Source: an uncultured Spirochaetales bacterium (GTDB taxonomy: Bacteria; Spirochaetota; Spirochaetia; Sphaerochaetales; Sphaerochaetaceae). From it: a DNA stretch of 64,000 nucleotides. Shown here piece after piece: positions 46,714 through 57,100 of the stretch. The stretch spans positions 164,071-228,070 of the forward strand of contig CALXKL010000003.1 of assembly GCA_944388965.1 (NCBI GenBank), written 5' to 3'. The notes below the pieces were generated by a model. The model was not told the origin of the DNA, did not search any database, and worked only from the letters and a program-made list of their open reading frames with translations. The position numbers and the translations under genes are program-made. Positions within the stretch are counted from its first letter, which is position 1. Each line of letters begins with the position of its first letter.

Positions 46714-47712
46714 TCACTTCGAGGACAGTGCCTTCTTGCTTGACTCGAGCAGGGCCTTCTCCCTCTTTGTCTTTCTGATGTAGTCACTTGTGAGAGCGAA
46801 CAGCAGCAGTGCGCCACGTGCCACGTACTGCCAGAAGCTGGGCACGTTGACCATGATCAGTCCGGTGTTGAACGCCTGGATCAGGATGACGCCGAGTATA
46901 GTGCCTACCATGTCACCGACACCACCTGTGAACGACACCCCACCAAGGACGACCGCAGTGATCGCGTCGAACTCGAGGTTGACGTTCGCAGCCGGCTGTC
47001 CAGAATGCATTCTCGAGCTGAACACGATGCCTCCAAGAGCTGTGATCACGCCCATCATGATGAAGAGTATCGTGACAATGCGCTGTGGATTGAGACCTGC
47101 CAGGCGGGCTGCATCCTTGTTGCCTCCGATGGCATACACGCTGCGTCCGAACCTCGTACGAGCCAGGATTATGCCGAAGACCAGAATCAGGACGAGCATG
47201 ATCCACACGGACAGTGGAATCGACAGGAACCTCGTCGCTCCGATCCACAGATAGGACTTGTCCGTGATGCTGACAGGCCTTCCATCGCACAGGATATAGG
47301 CGAAGCCACGGAAGACGAACTGCGATACGAGCGTTGCTATGAATGCCTCGATCTTGATTCTATTGACCATCCAGGCATTGAAGATTCCGACAACGGCACC
47401 GGATGCAAGAGTGATGACCATTGCAAGGATGAACGGAACCCCCATCGCCACCAGCGTCGCACAAAGGACTCCGGTGAACGCCGCCACAGATCCTGGTGAC
47501 AGGTCGTTCTGGCCTGCGATGATCAGGTACGTATGTCCGATTGCAACCAATCCGATCAGGGATGCCGCGACAAGGATGTTGACGAAGTTCGTCCAGGACA
47601 GGTAGTTGCCGTTGAGAGATGTGAATATTGCGACGACTATCACCAGGGCGACGATCAGAATGAGCTTGTCGCCAGGGATCAGCCCCTTCACCTTCTTCCA
47701 AACATTGTTCAT
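46714..47712 (-). CDS. Sugar ABC transporter permease (RbsC/AraH family)
   Basis: Seen: 332 residues, about nine to ten membrane segments. Family landmarks are FVNILVAASLIGLVAIGHTYLI-like N-terminal part, QNDLSPGSVAAFTGV (the conserved IDLSVGS region), FGRSVYAIGGNKDAARLAGL (cytoplasmic loop meeting the ATPase) and VVLGGVSFTGGVGDMVGTILG. It overlaps the ATPase gene by 4 nt, so both are made together. A single permease gene implies a homodimer. Confidence 0.92.
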   Translation of the reverse strand: MNNVWKKVKGLIPGDKLILIVALVIVVAIFTSLNGNYLSWTNFVNILVAASLIGLVAIGHTYLIIAGQNDLSPGSVAAFTGVLCATLVAMGVPFILAMVITLASGAVVGIFNAWMVNRIKIEAFIATLVSQFVFRGFAYILCDGRPVSITDKSYLWIGATRFLSIPLSVWIMLVLILVFGIILARTRFGRSVYAIGGNKDAARLAGLNPQRIVTILFIMMGVITALGGIVFSSRMHSGQPAANVNLEFDAITAVVLGGVSFTGGVGDMVGTILGVILIQAFNTGLIMVNVPSFWQYVARGALLLFALTSDYIRKTKREKALLESSKKALSSK

Positions 47713-49217
47713 TTGTCCTCTCCTCCTTCACTCATGGCCAGGGAGAGCAGTCTCTCCTCGCTGGCATCCTTTCTCATCACCTCGCCCTTCACCTCGAGGT
47801 TGCCCATGACGATGATCCTGTCGCTCAGCCCGATGATCTCGGGCAACTCGGACGAAATCAGTATCACGCCCAGTCCCTGCTTGGCGAAGGAACAGATCAT
47901 GTGGTAGAACTCGCTCTTCGCCCCCACGTCGATACCCTTGGTCGGCTCGTCGAGGATGAGCACTTTAGGCTTTGTGGCCATCCAGCGTGCAACTATGCAC
48001 TTCTGCTGGTTGCCGCCGGAAAGCTCCACGATCTTCTTGTCCGGGCTCGGGGTCTTGATCGAGAAATCCCTGATGCCGCCCTTGACGATCTCGTCCTCCT
48101 TCGACGTGTCGACAAAACCCAGAGCATTGCTGTTCCTGTCAAGCATCGAGACCGTGATGTTCTTCGCAACATCGAGATTGGACAGGATTCCCTGCGTCTT
48201 GCGGTCCTCGGGGACATATACAATGCCGTTCTCCATCGCGGCATGCGGATCCTTGTTGTGTATCTCATTTCCTTCGAGATAGACCTTTCCACCGAGCATC
48301 CTGTCGGCGCCGATGATGGCTCTCATGACCTCTGTCCTGCCGGCACCGACAAGACCCGAGAAGCCGAGCACCTCACCCCTGTGGAGCGTGAATGAGACCG
48401 GCTGTACATAGTCGCTGTACAGACCTTCGACTCTGAGCAGCTCGTCTCCGATGGTCTTGTCTCTGTCCAGCGAGTCGTAGATGTCACCGAGGTCACGCCC
48501 GACCATCAGACGGATCATCTCGGCGTCGCTGGTGGTCTTGGCATCGACCGTCTTCACATAGTGGCCGTCCTTGAAGATGGCGACATCGTCCGCAATCCGC
48601 TTGATCTCGCTCATCCTGTGGGATACGTAGATGACGACCTTGCCCTCGTCGCGAAGCTTCTCGATTATTCTGAAGAGGACGTCGATCTCGGCATCGGAAA
48701 GCGATGCCGTAGGCTCGTCAAAGCAGATGACACGCAGGTTATCACGACTGTAGGCCTTCATGATCTCGACCATCTGCTGGTAGGCGATGGACAGGTCCTT
48801 GACCTTCGTCGACGGCCTGATCGGAAGTCCGAAGTCGTCGATGATGCGCTGCGCCATGCGTCCGGCCTCGTGGATGTCGATGAAACCCAGTCGGCCTGTC
48901 GGCATCCTTCCAAGGAATATGTTCTCGGCAACCGACAGCTCCATCAGGACCTGGCGCTCCTGGTAGATGACACTGACTCCTGCCTCGATCGCCTCATGGG
49001 GGCTCTTGAAGTGCACACTCTCGCCATCCAGCATGTAATCCCCGCTGGTGGCCTGGTAATCGCCGTTCAGAGTCTTGAGGAGAGTCGACTTGCCTGCTCC
49101 GTTCTCACCAAGAAACGCAAGTACTCTGCTGCCTTCGGCACGAAATGATACATCATCAAGCGCCTTGACACCAGGAAAGAACTTCGTGATATTCCTGAAT
49201 TCGACACTATGGCTCAC
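47709..49217 (-). CDS. Sugar ABC transporter ATP-binding protein (RbsA/AraG family)
   Basis: Seen: 502 residues with two ABC domains in tandem. The first has Walker A LGENGAGKSTLLK (37-48), KDLSIAYQQMVEI as signature region and ICFDEPTASL as Walker B. The second has the expected degenerate Walker A GLVGAGRTEVMR, signature LSGGNQQK and LILDEPTKGIDVG. GTG 49217 follows GGGAGGAG. Own promoter upstream, separating importer expression from the enzyme operon. Confidence 0.94.
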   Translation of the reverse strand: MSHSVEFRNITKFFPGVKALDDVSFRAEGSRVLAFLGENGAGKSTLLKTLNGDYQATSGDYMLDGESVHFKSPHEAIEAGVSVIYQERQVLMELSVAENIFLGRMPTGRLGFIDIHEAGRMAQRIIDDFGLPIRPSTKVKDLSIAYQQMVEIMKAYSRDNLRVICFDEPTASLSDAEIDVLFRIIEKLRDEGKVVIYVSHRMSEIKRIADDVAIFKDGHYVKTVDAKTTSDAEMIRLMVGRDLGDIYDSLDRDKTIGDELLRVEGLYSDYVQPVSFTLHRGEVLGFSGLVGAGRTEVMRAIIGADRMLGGKVYLEGNEIHNKDPHAAMENGIVYVPEDRKTQGILSNLDVAKNITVSMLDRNSNALGFVDTSKEDEIVKGGIRDFSIKTPSPDKKIVELSGGNQQKCIVARWMATKPKVLILDEPTKGIDVGAKSEFYHMICSFAKQGLGVILISSELPEIIGLSDRIIVMGNLEVKGEVMRKDASEERLLSLAMSEGGEDK

Positions 49218-49240
49218 GTCTTTCTCCTCCCTTTTATTGA

Positions 49241-49270
49241 ATCCTATTCACCGTTCTTTTGACCTGACAA
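49241..49270 (-). promoter_or_regulatory. Promoter of the sugar importer genes
   Basis: Minus strand: TTGTCA (49270-49265), 18-bp spacer, TAGGAT (49246-49241). Confidence 0.5.
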
Positions 49271-49304
49271 TATTTGAAATTGCGCAAATCTTACAGAAAA
49301 CTGC

Positions 49305-49994
49305 TCACATTATGTGGTATCTATCCCAACTCTCCTTAGCCCCCAGCCCACTTCGGATGCGCTCGGCGACGAAGTTCTCTCCGGTGGCCTTCTCATAAGC
49401 CTGCTCAATCACCTCCGCCTCAATGTCCTGTGGAATGATGACCACCCCGTCAAGGTCGCCGAAGACAATGTCTCCCGGGTTGATCGACACGCTTCCTGCG
49501 CTGATGGGAACCCTGTAGTCCAACACCTTTCCACGAGGTCCTTGGTCCTGCGCCCAGGCTCCACGGCTGAAGACCGGCATGTCCAGTGCTAGGATGCCCT
49601 TCGTATCCCTGTGATACCCGTCGACGACGGCTCCCGCAGCCTTGCGGATCTTCATTCTGGTGCACATGATCTCGCCGATGAGTGCGTAGGCGTGTGATGA
49701 GAAGGGGCACAGATACACCTCGTCCTCCTGGATGTCGTCCAGAGCATCCAGCATCATGCCGAAGTTCTGCTCGAGAAGCCTGTTGTGGGCGTGCTCTGTG
49801 GTGAAACCGGTCACATCGGCCTCCAGAACCGGCATGCTGCGTCCTGCGATCACCATCTCCGGCCTGAGAGGTCGGACCTCTGCCGGAAGGAACTGGTGAA
49901 AGCGGCCCATCCTGTCCAGGATGTCGCCCACGACGGACGTGTACAGCTTGGTGCGCATCAGCTCGAAAAGCTCCTTGTCATTGGAGTAAAGCAT
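49305..49994 (-). CDS. RraA-family class II pyruvate aldolase-like protein
   Basis: RraA/HMG-aldolase-fold proteins split 2-oxo-4-hydroxy acids or decarboxylate oxaloacetate. Seen: 229 residues. The catalytic pattern is Glu108-x20-Arg129-Asp130 (GEIMCTRMKIRKAAG, then VVDGYHRD), matching the D-x20-R-D motif of class II pyruvate aldolases with Asp replaced by Glu; FGDLDGVVIIP (178-188) is the family signature. ATG 49994 lies 5 nt after AGGAGG. Directly follows the dehydratase gene, so cleavage of the 2-keto-3-deoxy acid to pyruvate plus an aldehyde is a good working hypothesis. A regulator of RNase E role is unlikely. Confidence 0.8.
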   Translation of the reverse strand: MLYSNDKELFELMRTKLYTSVVGDILDRMGRFHQFLPAEVRPLRPEMVIAGRSMPVLEADVTGFTTEHAHNRLLEQNFGMMLDALDDIQEDEVYLCPFSSHAYALIGEIMCTRMKIRKAAGAVVDGYHRDTKGILALDMPVFSRGAWAQDQGPRGKVLDYRVPISAGSVSINPGDIVFGDLDGVVIIPQDIEAEVIEQAYEKATGENFVAERIRSGLGAKESWDRYHIM

Positions 49995-50004
49995 CATATC
50001 CTCC

Positions 50005-51669
50005 TCATTGGACCACAGCACCCTGGCTTGCGCTCAGGCTGGTCCTGCGGTATGTCTCCAGATAACCGGGCAGTATGGTCTTCTCCACACGATGCCAGGT
50101 CTTACGCCTATCCTCGATGACCTTCTCGTCCACGAGAAGCTCGATCACCCCAGACTCCACATCGATGTGGATCGGGTCCCCGTCCTGGACGAGCGCGATC
50201 AGACCACCTTCATATGCCTCCGGCGAGATGTGGCCGACGAACAGTCCCCTGTTCGAGCCAGAGAAGCGTCCGTCTGTTACAAGGGCACAGCTGTCTGACA
50301 GTCCCATGCCCTCGAGCGCCTTCATCGGGCGATACATCTCAGGCATACCCGGTCCTCCCTTCGGTCCTTCGTAGCGCAATACAAGACAGCTTGAAGGCGG
50401 TATTCTGCCAGCCATGATGCCGTCGATGGCCTCGTCCTCGCTATCGAAGACGATTGCGGGTAGCGTCACGTCATGGAGAGCCTGCGGTATCGCCGCAGGC
50501 TTGGATACGGCACCGGAGGGTGCAAGGTTCCCCGACAGGACCTTGAGCCCGGCATGCGGGCTGAATGGTGAAGAAAGGTGACGTATCACGTTCTCATCCT
50601 TCGTGCCCTCCGCCTTCTCCAGGTTCTGGCCGACACTATGTCCCGTGACGGTCAGACAGTCCTTGTCCAGCAGCGGAAGAAGTTCCTTCATCACGGCCTC
50701 TACTCCACCGGCACGATGGTAGTCGACCATATCGTATTCGCTTGCAGGATAGACGGATGCTATCTGTGGCGTGCTCTTTCCGATTTCATCGATCTCGGCA
50801 AGGGTGAGTTCTCCGAGACCGGCCTCGTGATGAATGGCCTGAAGATGCATCACGGCGTTCGTGCTTCCGCCGATGGCGAACACGAGACGAAGTGCATTGA
50901 CCACCGATTCATGAGTGATGATCCGCCTGGCCGTGATGCCATTGCGCACAAGGCGTACGGCAGCCCTGCCCGTCTCATATGCCCACTGCATCCTTTCCTC
51001 GTCGACTGCCGGTATGGTGGCACAACCGGGAAGACTCATGCCCATGGCCTCGGCCACGGAGCACATTGTGTTCGCCGTGCCCAGCATTGCACATGATCCG
51101 AAGCAAGGTTCGGCTATGTCCTCGATATGGCGGAACTCGGCCTCGTCGATCAGGCCCCGCTCCTTCCAGCCCATTGCCTCGCTGATGATGTTGCCATCCC
51201 AGTGACGGCCCTTGTACACCGCCGGATACATAGGTCCGGCGTTGCAGAATATTGCGCTGATATCCAGCCGGGCGGCAGCCATCAGCATGCCGGGCACTAT
51301 CTTGTCGCAGCTGCCAAGCAGCACGATGCCGTCGAAACCGTGGGCGCGGGTCATGCATTCCACGCTGGATGCGATGATGTCACGCGATGGAAGAATGTAT
51401 CTCATGCCGACGTTGCCTTCGGCGATGCCGTCGCACGGTGCAATGGTGCCGAAGGTCATGGCGCATCCGCCCTCGTCCTCGATGCCCTGTCTGACACGCT
51501 CGGCTATCTTCCTGAACGGTACATGACCAGGGCTTGCATCGGTATAGCTGTCGGCTATGGCCACTATGGGCTTGCGTAGAGCTTCGTCGGAGAATCCACA
51601 GGCCTTGTACAGGGCCCTCTTGAGGGCTCCTCTGTCACCTTGCAGTCTGCCGTTGAAATAGTCGTTCAT
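50005..51669 (-). CDS. IlvD/EDD-family sugar-acid dehydratase
   Basis: Iron-sulfur dehydratase that turns an aldonate into a 2-keto-3-deoxy acid. Seen: 554 residues. [14 protein letters not shown] near the N-terminus is of the PGH type seen in IlvD rather than the PCN type; cluster cysteines are in [12 protein letters not shown] (Cys121) and [16 protein letters not shown] (Cys193). The C-terminal barrel has [11 protein letters not shown] and [12 protein letters not shown]. No other branched-chain amino-acid genes are near and neighbours are a lactonase and SDR, so a sugar acid (for example an arabonate) is more likely than dihydroxyisovalerate. Overlaps the SDR gene by 4 nt. Confidence 0.88.
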   Translation of the reverse strand: MNDYFNGRLQGDRGALKRALYKACGFSDEALRKPIVAIADSYTDASPGHVPFRKIAERVRQGIEDEGGCAMTFGTIAPCDGIAEGNVGMRYILPSRDIIASSVECMTRAHGFDGIVLLGSCDKIVPGMLMAAARLDISAIFCNAGPMYPAVYKGRHWDGNIISEAMGWKERGLIDEAEFRHIEDIAEPCFGSCAMLGTANTMCSVAEAMGMSLPGCATIPAVDEERMQWAYETGRAAVRLVRNGITARRIITHESVVNALRLVFAIGGSTNAVMHLQAIHHEAGLGELTLAEIDEIGKSTPQIASVYPASEYDMVDYHRAGGVEAVMKELLPLLDKDCLTVTGHSVGQNLEKAEGTKDENVIRHLSSPFSPHAGLKVLSGNLAPSGAVSKPAAIPQALHDVTLPAIVFDSEDEAIDGIMAGRIPPSSCLVLRYEGPKGGPGMPEMYRPMKALEGMGLSDSCALVTDGRFSGSNRGLFVGHISPEAYEGGLIALVQDGDPIHIDVESGVIELLVDEKVIEDRRKTWHRVEKTILPGYLETYRRTSLSASQGAVVQ

Positions 51670-52424
51670 ACGAAATCGTTCGCAGCGACGACGGGAAGCG
51701 TCGCACCTCCATCCATCAGCACGGTGTTTCCGGTCATGTAGGCGGCTTCGTCGCTGGCGACATAAGATACAAGCGAGGCTATTTCATCGGTCGATGCGAA
51801 GCGTCTGAAAGGAAGCCTGGCAGCGGCCTCGAGTCTGATGTCCCCTTCAGGCCATCCGACGTTCGTGTAGCCCGGAGCTACGGCGACCATCCTGATGCCC
51901 TTGAGCGAAAGCTCCATGGCTGCGTTCTTTGTGAACTTGCTGACTGCAGCCTTGGTCGGACCGTAGATAGTCGCACGCGGCCAGCAGCCTTCCGTCTGGT
52001 TGGAGGATATGTTGACGATCACACCCCTTATTCCGCGCTCGACCATCGAACGCGCAGCGAACTGGGAGGAGAAATAGAGCCCTTTCCAGTCGATGGCGGT
52101 CATCTTGTCGAAGTCCTCTTCGGTGGCATCGAGGAAGTAGACTTCGCTCGAAATGCCCGCATTGTTGACGCAAAGGTCGATATGACCGAAATGCTCAAGG
52201 GCCTCGTCGTACATAGCGCGGATTTCAGCAACCGATGACATGTCCGCCTTGATGGGAAGACAATCATGTCCCATCCCGCGTATCTTCTTTGCCAGCTCGT
52301 CTGCGCTGTCCTTCCTTGTGTGATAGTTGAGCACGATGTCATACCCGTCACGTGCCAGACGCAGCGCTATTGCACTTCCAATACCTTTCGCCGCACCCGT
52401 GACCAGTGCTACTCTACATGCCAT
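51666..52424 (-). CDS. Short-chain dehydrogenase/reductase
   Basis: NAD(P)-dependent oxidoreductase. Seen: 252 residues. The cofactor motif is [13 protein letters not shown] (8-20), NNAG is at 87-90, the catalytic Ser is in [10 protein letters not shown] (140/141), and Tyr154 and Lys158 are in YGPTKAA. The C-terminus [15 protein letters not shown] is usual. In the order lactonase-SDR-dehydratase-aldolase, it most likely oxidises the aldopentose at C1 to the lactone. Alternatively it reduces a later keto intermediate. Overlaps both neighbours. Confidence 0.88.
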   Translation of the reverse strand: MACRVALVTGAAKGIGSAIALRLARDGYDIVLNYHTRKDSADELAKKIRGMGHDCLPIKADMSSVAEIRAMYDEALEHFGHIDLCVNNAGISSEVYFLDATEEDFDKMTAIDWKGLYFSSQFAARSMVERGIRGVIVNISSNQTEGCWPRATIYGPTKAAVSKFTKNAAMELSLKGIRMVAVAPGYTNVGWPEGDIRLEAAARLPFRRFASTDEIASLVSYVASDEAAYMTGNTVLMDGGATLPVVAANDFV

Positions 52425-53221
52425 CTGAAAACCTCCTTCGCCTTCATATCGACATCCACGACTTCAAGACAGCCGCTTCCTTCCTCGCCTTCGGCACTCG
52501 TGAGAAAACATCTGCCACCCTGTGCAATGCATGGACAGGACAGTGGTCTATGAAACCCATCCATACGCTGGATGAGCTTCATGTCGTCCACGTCGACCAA
52601 TGCCAGCTCTCCGGTGTTCCAGAGCGCCACGAGCAGCGTGCCGTCGTCTGCGGCACACATCCCGTCGGGGCACTGCCCTTCCAGCACTAGCGACGAAATC
52701 CGCTCGACTTTGAAGTCGCATCCAATGCGATAACGTGAAATCCTGTCCTCTCCAGACTCAACGTGGACGAACTCGCCATTGTCGATGAACACCAGTCCAT
52801 TGGGGATTGTGCATCCCTCGAGCATCACCGACCACCCGTCGCGGGTGATACGGTAAAGCGCTCCATCTCCTCCTCGAGGAGGGGCTATGCGCATGGTGCC
52901 CATCCACAGGGATCCATCAGGTGCCACGGCGCCGTCGTTGAACCTCATGCCTTCGGAAAGCGAAAGGGATATGACAGGTGTCATGCTGCCGTCATTCACA
53001 TCGACCTCGACCAGGGCGTCACGGGTTGTGACCAGGACGACATCATGCCTATCGCACAGGTGCACACTGGTGGCGAAGTCATCCACATGGATACGCCTTT
53101 CAGATCCACAGTCCGGACGTATGATGAGGTCACCTGCGGTTATGTCGACAAAGTAAAGGCATGAGCATTCATCATCCCACACGGGACCCTCTGCCAGATG
53201 GAAACCAACATCAAGCCTCAT
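52409..53221 (-). CDS. SMP-30/gluconolactonase-family lactonase
   Basis: Six-bladed propeller enzyme opening sugar lactones. Seen: 270 residues. The metal ligands are Glu11 in HLAEGPVWDDE, Asn in CTIPNGLVF and Asp in QCPDGMCAADDG, with RFNDGAVAPDGSLWMGTM completing the substrate region. ATG 53221 is chosen because AAGGAG lies 8-9 nt upstream; an in-frame ATG at 53227 would be too close. It overlaps the IclR stop and the SDR start. Fits the second step of an oxidative pentose route. Confidence 0.9.
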   Translation of the reverse strand: MRLDVGFHLAEGPVWDDECSCLYFVDITAGDLIIRPDCGSERRIHVDDFATSVHLCDRHDVVLVTTRDALVEVDVNDGSMTPVISLSLSEGMRFNDGAVAPDGSLWMGTMRIAPPRGGDGALYRITRDGWSVMLEGCTIPNGLVFIDNGEFVHVESGEDRISRYRIGCDFKVERISSLVLEGQCPDGMCAADDGTLLVALWNTGELALVDVDDMKLIQRMDGFHRPLSCPCIAQGGRCFLTSAEGEEGSGCLEVVDVDMKAKEVFRWHVE

Positions 53222-53993
53222 GGCCAAGTCTCCTTGAAAGACGCTCGCACAGAGCCTGGCTCATCGAGAACATCCTCTGATAGCGTTCGCCCTGGAACAT
53301 GTCCTTCAGTCCGGAGAAGCTCAATGCTCCTGCAAGATGTCCGCCGAAGGCGAACACCGGACGCGAAAGGCAGCACAGGAATTCCTCATGCTCACATACG
53401 TTGAGTGCATAGCCGTCGCATCTGACCTTGTCGACAACGCTTGAAAACACGGCTCTGTCCGTTATCGTTGCCGGACCATAGGAGCGGAAAGGGCACTGGG
53501 CGACCAGATGCTCGGCCACATCGGCATCGGCGAAGGCCGCATAGACCTTGCCGGCTCCGGTCGCGTTCACAGGAACCGCCTCGTCATCGATGCTGGCAAG
53601 AGCCAGGGACTCCATGGAGGAGCGGGGAAAACACCGGAATGCGATTCTCAGCTCGCCTGAGCTCAGAACGGTGAAGTGCACGATCATTCCGCTTTCCTCT
53701 GCCGCCTGTCTGAGATCCTTCTCGACAAGGTGGGAAAGGATTTCGCTTCTCTGCGTGAGGGATGACATGAGGAACACGGGTCCCAAATAGTACTTCCCTT
53801 CTCCATCATCATAACAGAGATACCCTTCCGTCTTCAGCGTTGCGAGTATCCTGATCACATTGCTGCGATTGATTCCATCACCGACATATCTTGCGATGTC
53901 GGAGAAGCTGTGTCCGCTGTCATCGCCGATGAACAGGGAAAGGACCCTGAGCGCCTTCTGGACGCTCGCGATGGTGTATCTGTCCTCTTCCAT
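53211..53993 (-). CDS. IclR-family transcriptional regulator
   Basis: Seen: 260 residues. N-terminal winged helix (SVQKALRVLSLFIGDDSGHS; GINRSNVIRILATLKTEGYL, about 10-70), then the IclR effector domain (IVHFTVLSSGELRIAF, VPVNATGAGKVYAAF, ALSFSGLKDMF). ATG 53993 follows AAAGGAGGAGCC. It heads the operon IclR-SMP30-SDR-dehydratase-RraA, with a strong promoter and a palindrome upstream; self-regulation and induction by a pathway intermediate are likely. Confidence 0.9.
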   Translation of the reverse strand: MEEDRYTIASVQKALRVLSLFIGDDSGHSFSDIARYVGDGINRSNVIRILATLKTEGYLCYDDGEGKYYLGPVFLMSSLTQRSEILSHLVEKDLRQAAEESGMIVHFTVLSSGELRIAFRCFPRSSMESLALASIDDEAVPVNATGAGKVYAAFADADVAEHLVAQCPFRSYGPATITDRAVFSSVVDKVRCDGYALNVCEHEEFLCCLSRPVFAFGGHLAGALSFSGLKDMFQGERYQRMFSMSQALCERLSRRLGHEA

Positions 53994-54033
53994 GGCTCCT
54001 CCTTTTCCGTGTACCCATGTCGGATACACAGTC

Positions 54034-54063
54034 ATTATCAAGACGGTTTTCGATAGCTGTCAA
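54034..54063 (-). promoter_or_regulatory. Promoter of the IclR-headed operon
   Basis: Minus strand: perfect TTGACA (54063-54058), 18-bp spacer, GATAAT (54039-54034). Confidence 0.7.
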
Positions 54064-54089
54064 GGAAAATAAAACAATTTTAATATTAT

Positions 54090-54106
54090 GTTTTACTCAG
54101 TAAAAC
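54090..54106. promoter_or_regulatory. Palindromic candidate IclR operator
   Basis: GTTTTACT-C-AGTAAAAC, perfect 8-bp arms around one base, 27 bp upstream of the -35 box. Confidence 0.5.
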
Positions 54107-54107
54107 A

Positions 54108-54135
54108 CGTGTCCGGACTTTCACATCCGGACACG
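54108..54135 (-). terminator. Terminator of the DUF5107-TPR gene
   Basis: 10-bp perfect stem CGTGTCCGGA (54108-54117) / TCCGGACACG (54126-54135), 8-nt loop; minus-strand tail TGTTTT. Confidence 0.75.
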
Positions 54136-54163
54136 AAAAGGAAAAACAGAAACGGTTACGCTC

Positions 54164-57100
54164 TTACACAAGTCTTGAAACGGCCTTCGACAGACGCTCA
54201 CAGTCCACCAGGTCGGGATTTATCCTCAGCGCCTCATTGAACTGCTTCCCAGCTTCCTGGCTCTTGCCAAGTCCACTGTATCCTAGCGCCATCAGATAAT
54301 GGCAGTGGGCGCTGTTCTTGAGGGAGAGGTCATCGGTCCACAGTTGGAGATCCGGCAAGGAGACGGCGAAGTAGTCGAAGTCGATGACATCGTCCTTGTG
54401 CGCATTGCCGTAGTCCACAAGCTGCTGGAACAAGGTCACAGCCTCCGCTTCTCTGCCCAGGTGTCTCTTCGCAAGGGCCTGGAAGAAGATGACATCGGCA
54501 CTCTGGTCATAGTAGTACATTGCATTGGTCAGTTCCGCCTTGCCTTCAAGGGCGGCCATCCATTCTCTGGACGCTCCTTCCACATCACCCATGGCATCCA
54601 GACACAGGCCCTTCATGTAGTGGATCTCGTTGTCCTTGCAGCCTTCGAGCTTGCCTTCGCCAAGGTTATGGGGATAGCTCATCGCCCTGTCCAGCAGCTC
54701 GATGGCCTTGCTCCACTCATGTCTGTCCATGTGCTCGAGGGCAAGAGAGCGCAATGCTGTGACGTATTCCTTCGTGACCTTGCCTTCTCCACCCTCCCAC
54801 GGATGGAAATGACGCTCGGAAAGCAGCTTGAGCGCCTCAACATGACGTCCCATCCTGTTGAGAAGACAAATGTAGGTCACGCACAGGTCGTCTCTAAGGA
54901 AGGCCACGGTGATGTTCTCGTCGAGAAGGGCGAAGCGCTCGGCGACCGGGAAGCCGAGCTTCTCCTCCAGCTGCACGAGCTCAAGGAGAATGCGGGCATC
55001 GCTCCTGTCCATGTTCCAGGCTGTTCTTAGTTCAGCCAGAGCCTCCTCCTTTCTACCCATCTTGTTGTACAGGACGAGGGCGAGGTTCCTGTGCACGGTT
55101 GCGTTGAGGCCACGTCCGGCAGACCAGTGGGCGTACGCCTTGTCATAGTTCCTGCGGTCGTACTCCAAGTTGCCAAGCAGATAGTTCGCCATTGCACTCT
55201 CAGACCTCTCTGCCAGCGCCCTCTCAAGAACAAGGCAGTCCTCGATCGTGTTGGGGAAGCAGTATGTCTCATCCGCCTTTTCGGCCTTGTCGAGGTACAT
55301 CGAGACTTCTTTTCCTTCACCCTTTATGAAAAGGGCGTATGCCACATAGTACCAGACCATCGGGTTGGGCTCGGGACAGGCGGAGAGGACCTCCACGGCC
55401 TTGTCGTATTCGCCCCAGCCGATCAGGTCACAGGCGAGGTAGATGTAGTTGGCGCGCCGGCCGATCATGCGCTCAGACAGCTCTCTGCTTCCGGAAAGGA
55501 GCAAGGATGCGAAATCGAAGGGATCATGCTCGATGTTGGCATCTGCCGCGTCCATGGCCTCCTGATGGCGCCCAAGATGCTCCAGGGCAAGAACGCGGAG
55601 AGCCCTGGCCTTCATGCTGTTCGCGTTGTATGAGAGACTGCGCTCGACGAACATCAGCACCTGTTCCCAGTCATGACGACGCGCCGAGATGGAAGCCAGG
55701 CCGTAGAATGCCCTGCTGCACTCCCTCTCGCTCCATGTGGCCTTGTAGAATGCATCGTAGGCTCCGTCGAGGTCGCCTCTGTACTGCTTGACAAGTCCGA
55801 GGTAGTAGCAGGCCTCGCTGTCATATGGGTTCGGCGTGAGCCATGTGATTCTCCTGATGGCTGCCTCGAAATGGCGCTGGGCCTCCTCGAAGAGACAGCG
55901 CTTGAGAAGAAGCTGACCATAGAACAGATTCGCCCTGCTGTCCAGGGGGTCCCTTCTGAGAGCCTCCTCGTAATAAGGTTCGCTCTCGAACGTCGCATGT
56001 CTGTACTGTTCAAGATGCTGGGCGACGAGTACGAGCTCCTCGACCGTGGCGATTTCCTGAGGCTTGCCGACGGCCTTTGCCGGCTCGGGAAGCGGCTCCT
56101 CCTTCCTTTCCTGTGGCGAGCATGTGATCAGCGTTCTGCCCTCACGGTCCTTCACGCTCAGCGTGAGATCCGTCTCATCAAGGGAACATGTCACCTTCTT
56201 CACGTAAGGCGTCTCGACACCGATGTCGCGCTTCTCCTGATGAAGCACATTGCCAGACCTGTCTGAAAGCGTGATCGAGACAGACTCCATTCGGCTCGTG
56301 GGATAGACGGTGATGCATGCCTGGCCGTCATTGCATACGATATTGACGATCACATCGAGATTGGCATTCTTCACGTACCCCGCCTTCTTGTATGGCATGA
56401 AGTACTGGGTGAATATTTTCTCCTCCCCTGGGGCGAGAAAGGTGAAATCGGGCTGGTTGTCCGTGTACACGCCCGTCATCAGCTCGATGTAGGGGCCGTT
56501 GTCATCGGTCAGGTTCCTGTCCCAGGCCTGCCCGAAGTCGCCGTTGCCCCAAGTCCACTGCTTCTTGCCCGGGGATACATGATGGTCCGCTATATGGAGG
56601 ATGCCGGCCTCCTCCTTGTAGTCATATCCGCCGACGAAATCGTATCCGCTCCTGTATGCCATGTAGGAGGTCGGAACGGGGATGTTCCTGTAGCGCGAGA
56701 TGTCGACACCTGCGCTGTAGTCATGCTTGTAGTATGTGCCATGGGCGATCGGGAAGGAAGAAACGTCCCTCTTGCCATGGTCGAAGACAGCCGTGACGTC
56801 TGGAGGGAAGACCGACTGTGTGTAGTCGTTCACGGGGACAGCGGGATTGGCCCACCACAGGAACGTCTGGGTGTGGTTGGTACGGTTGTACAGCTGGGCA
56901 TCAATCTGGATATATGCCTTGCCCGGATGTAGGGTGAAGCGTGTGACGACCCTTGTACCATACATCTCGTCGACATCTCCGATTGCAAGCGTCACGGAGC
57001 CGTCCTCGTTCTCCTGCGTATGCCAGCTTGTGGGCATGTATGTCGTAGGCCTGTGATGCTGAGGCCAGTTGAACTCGATTCCTCCGCTGATCCACGGTCC

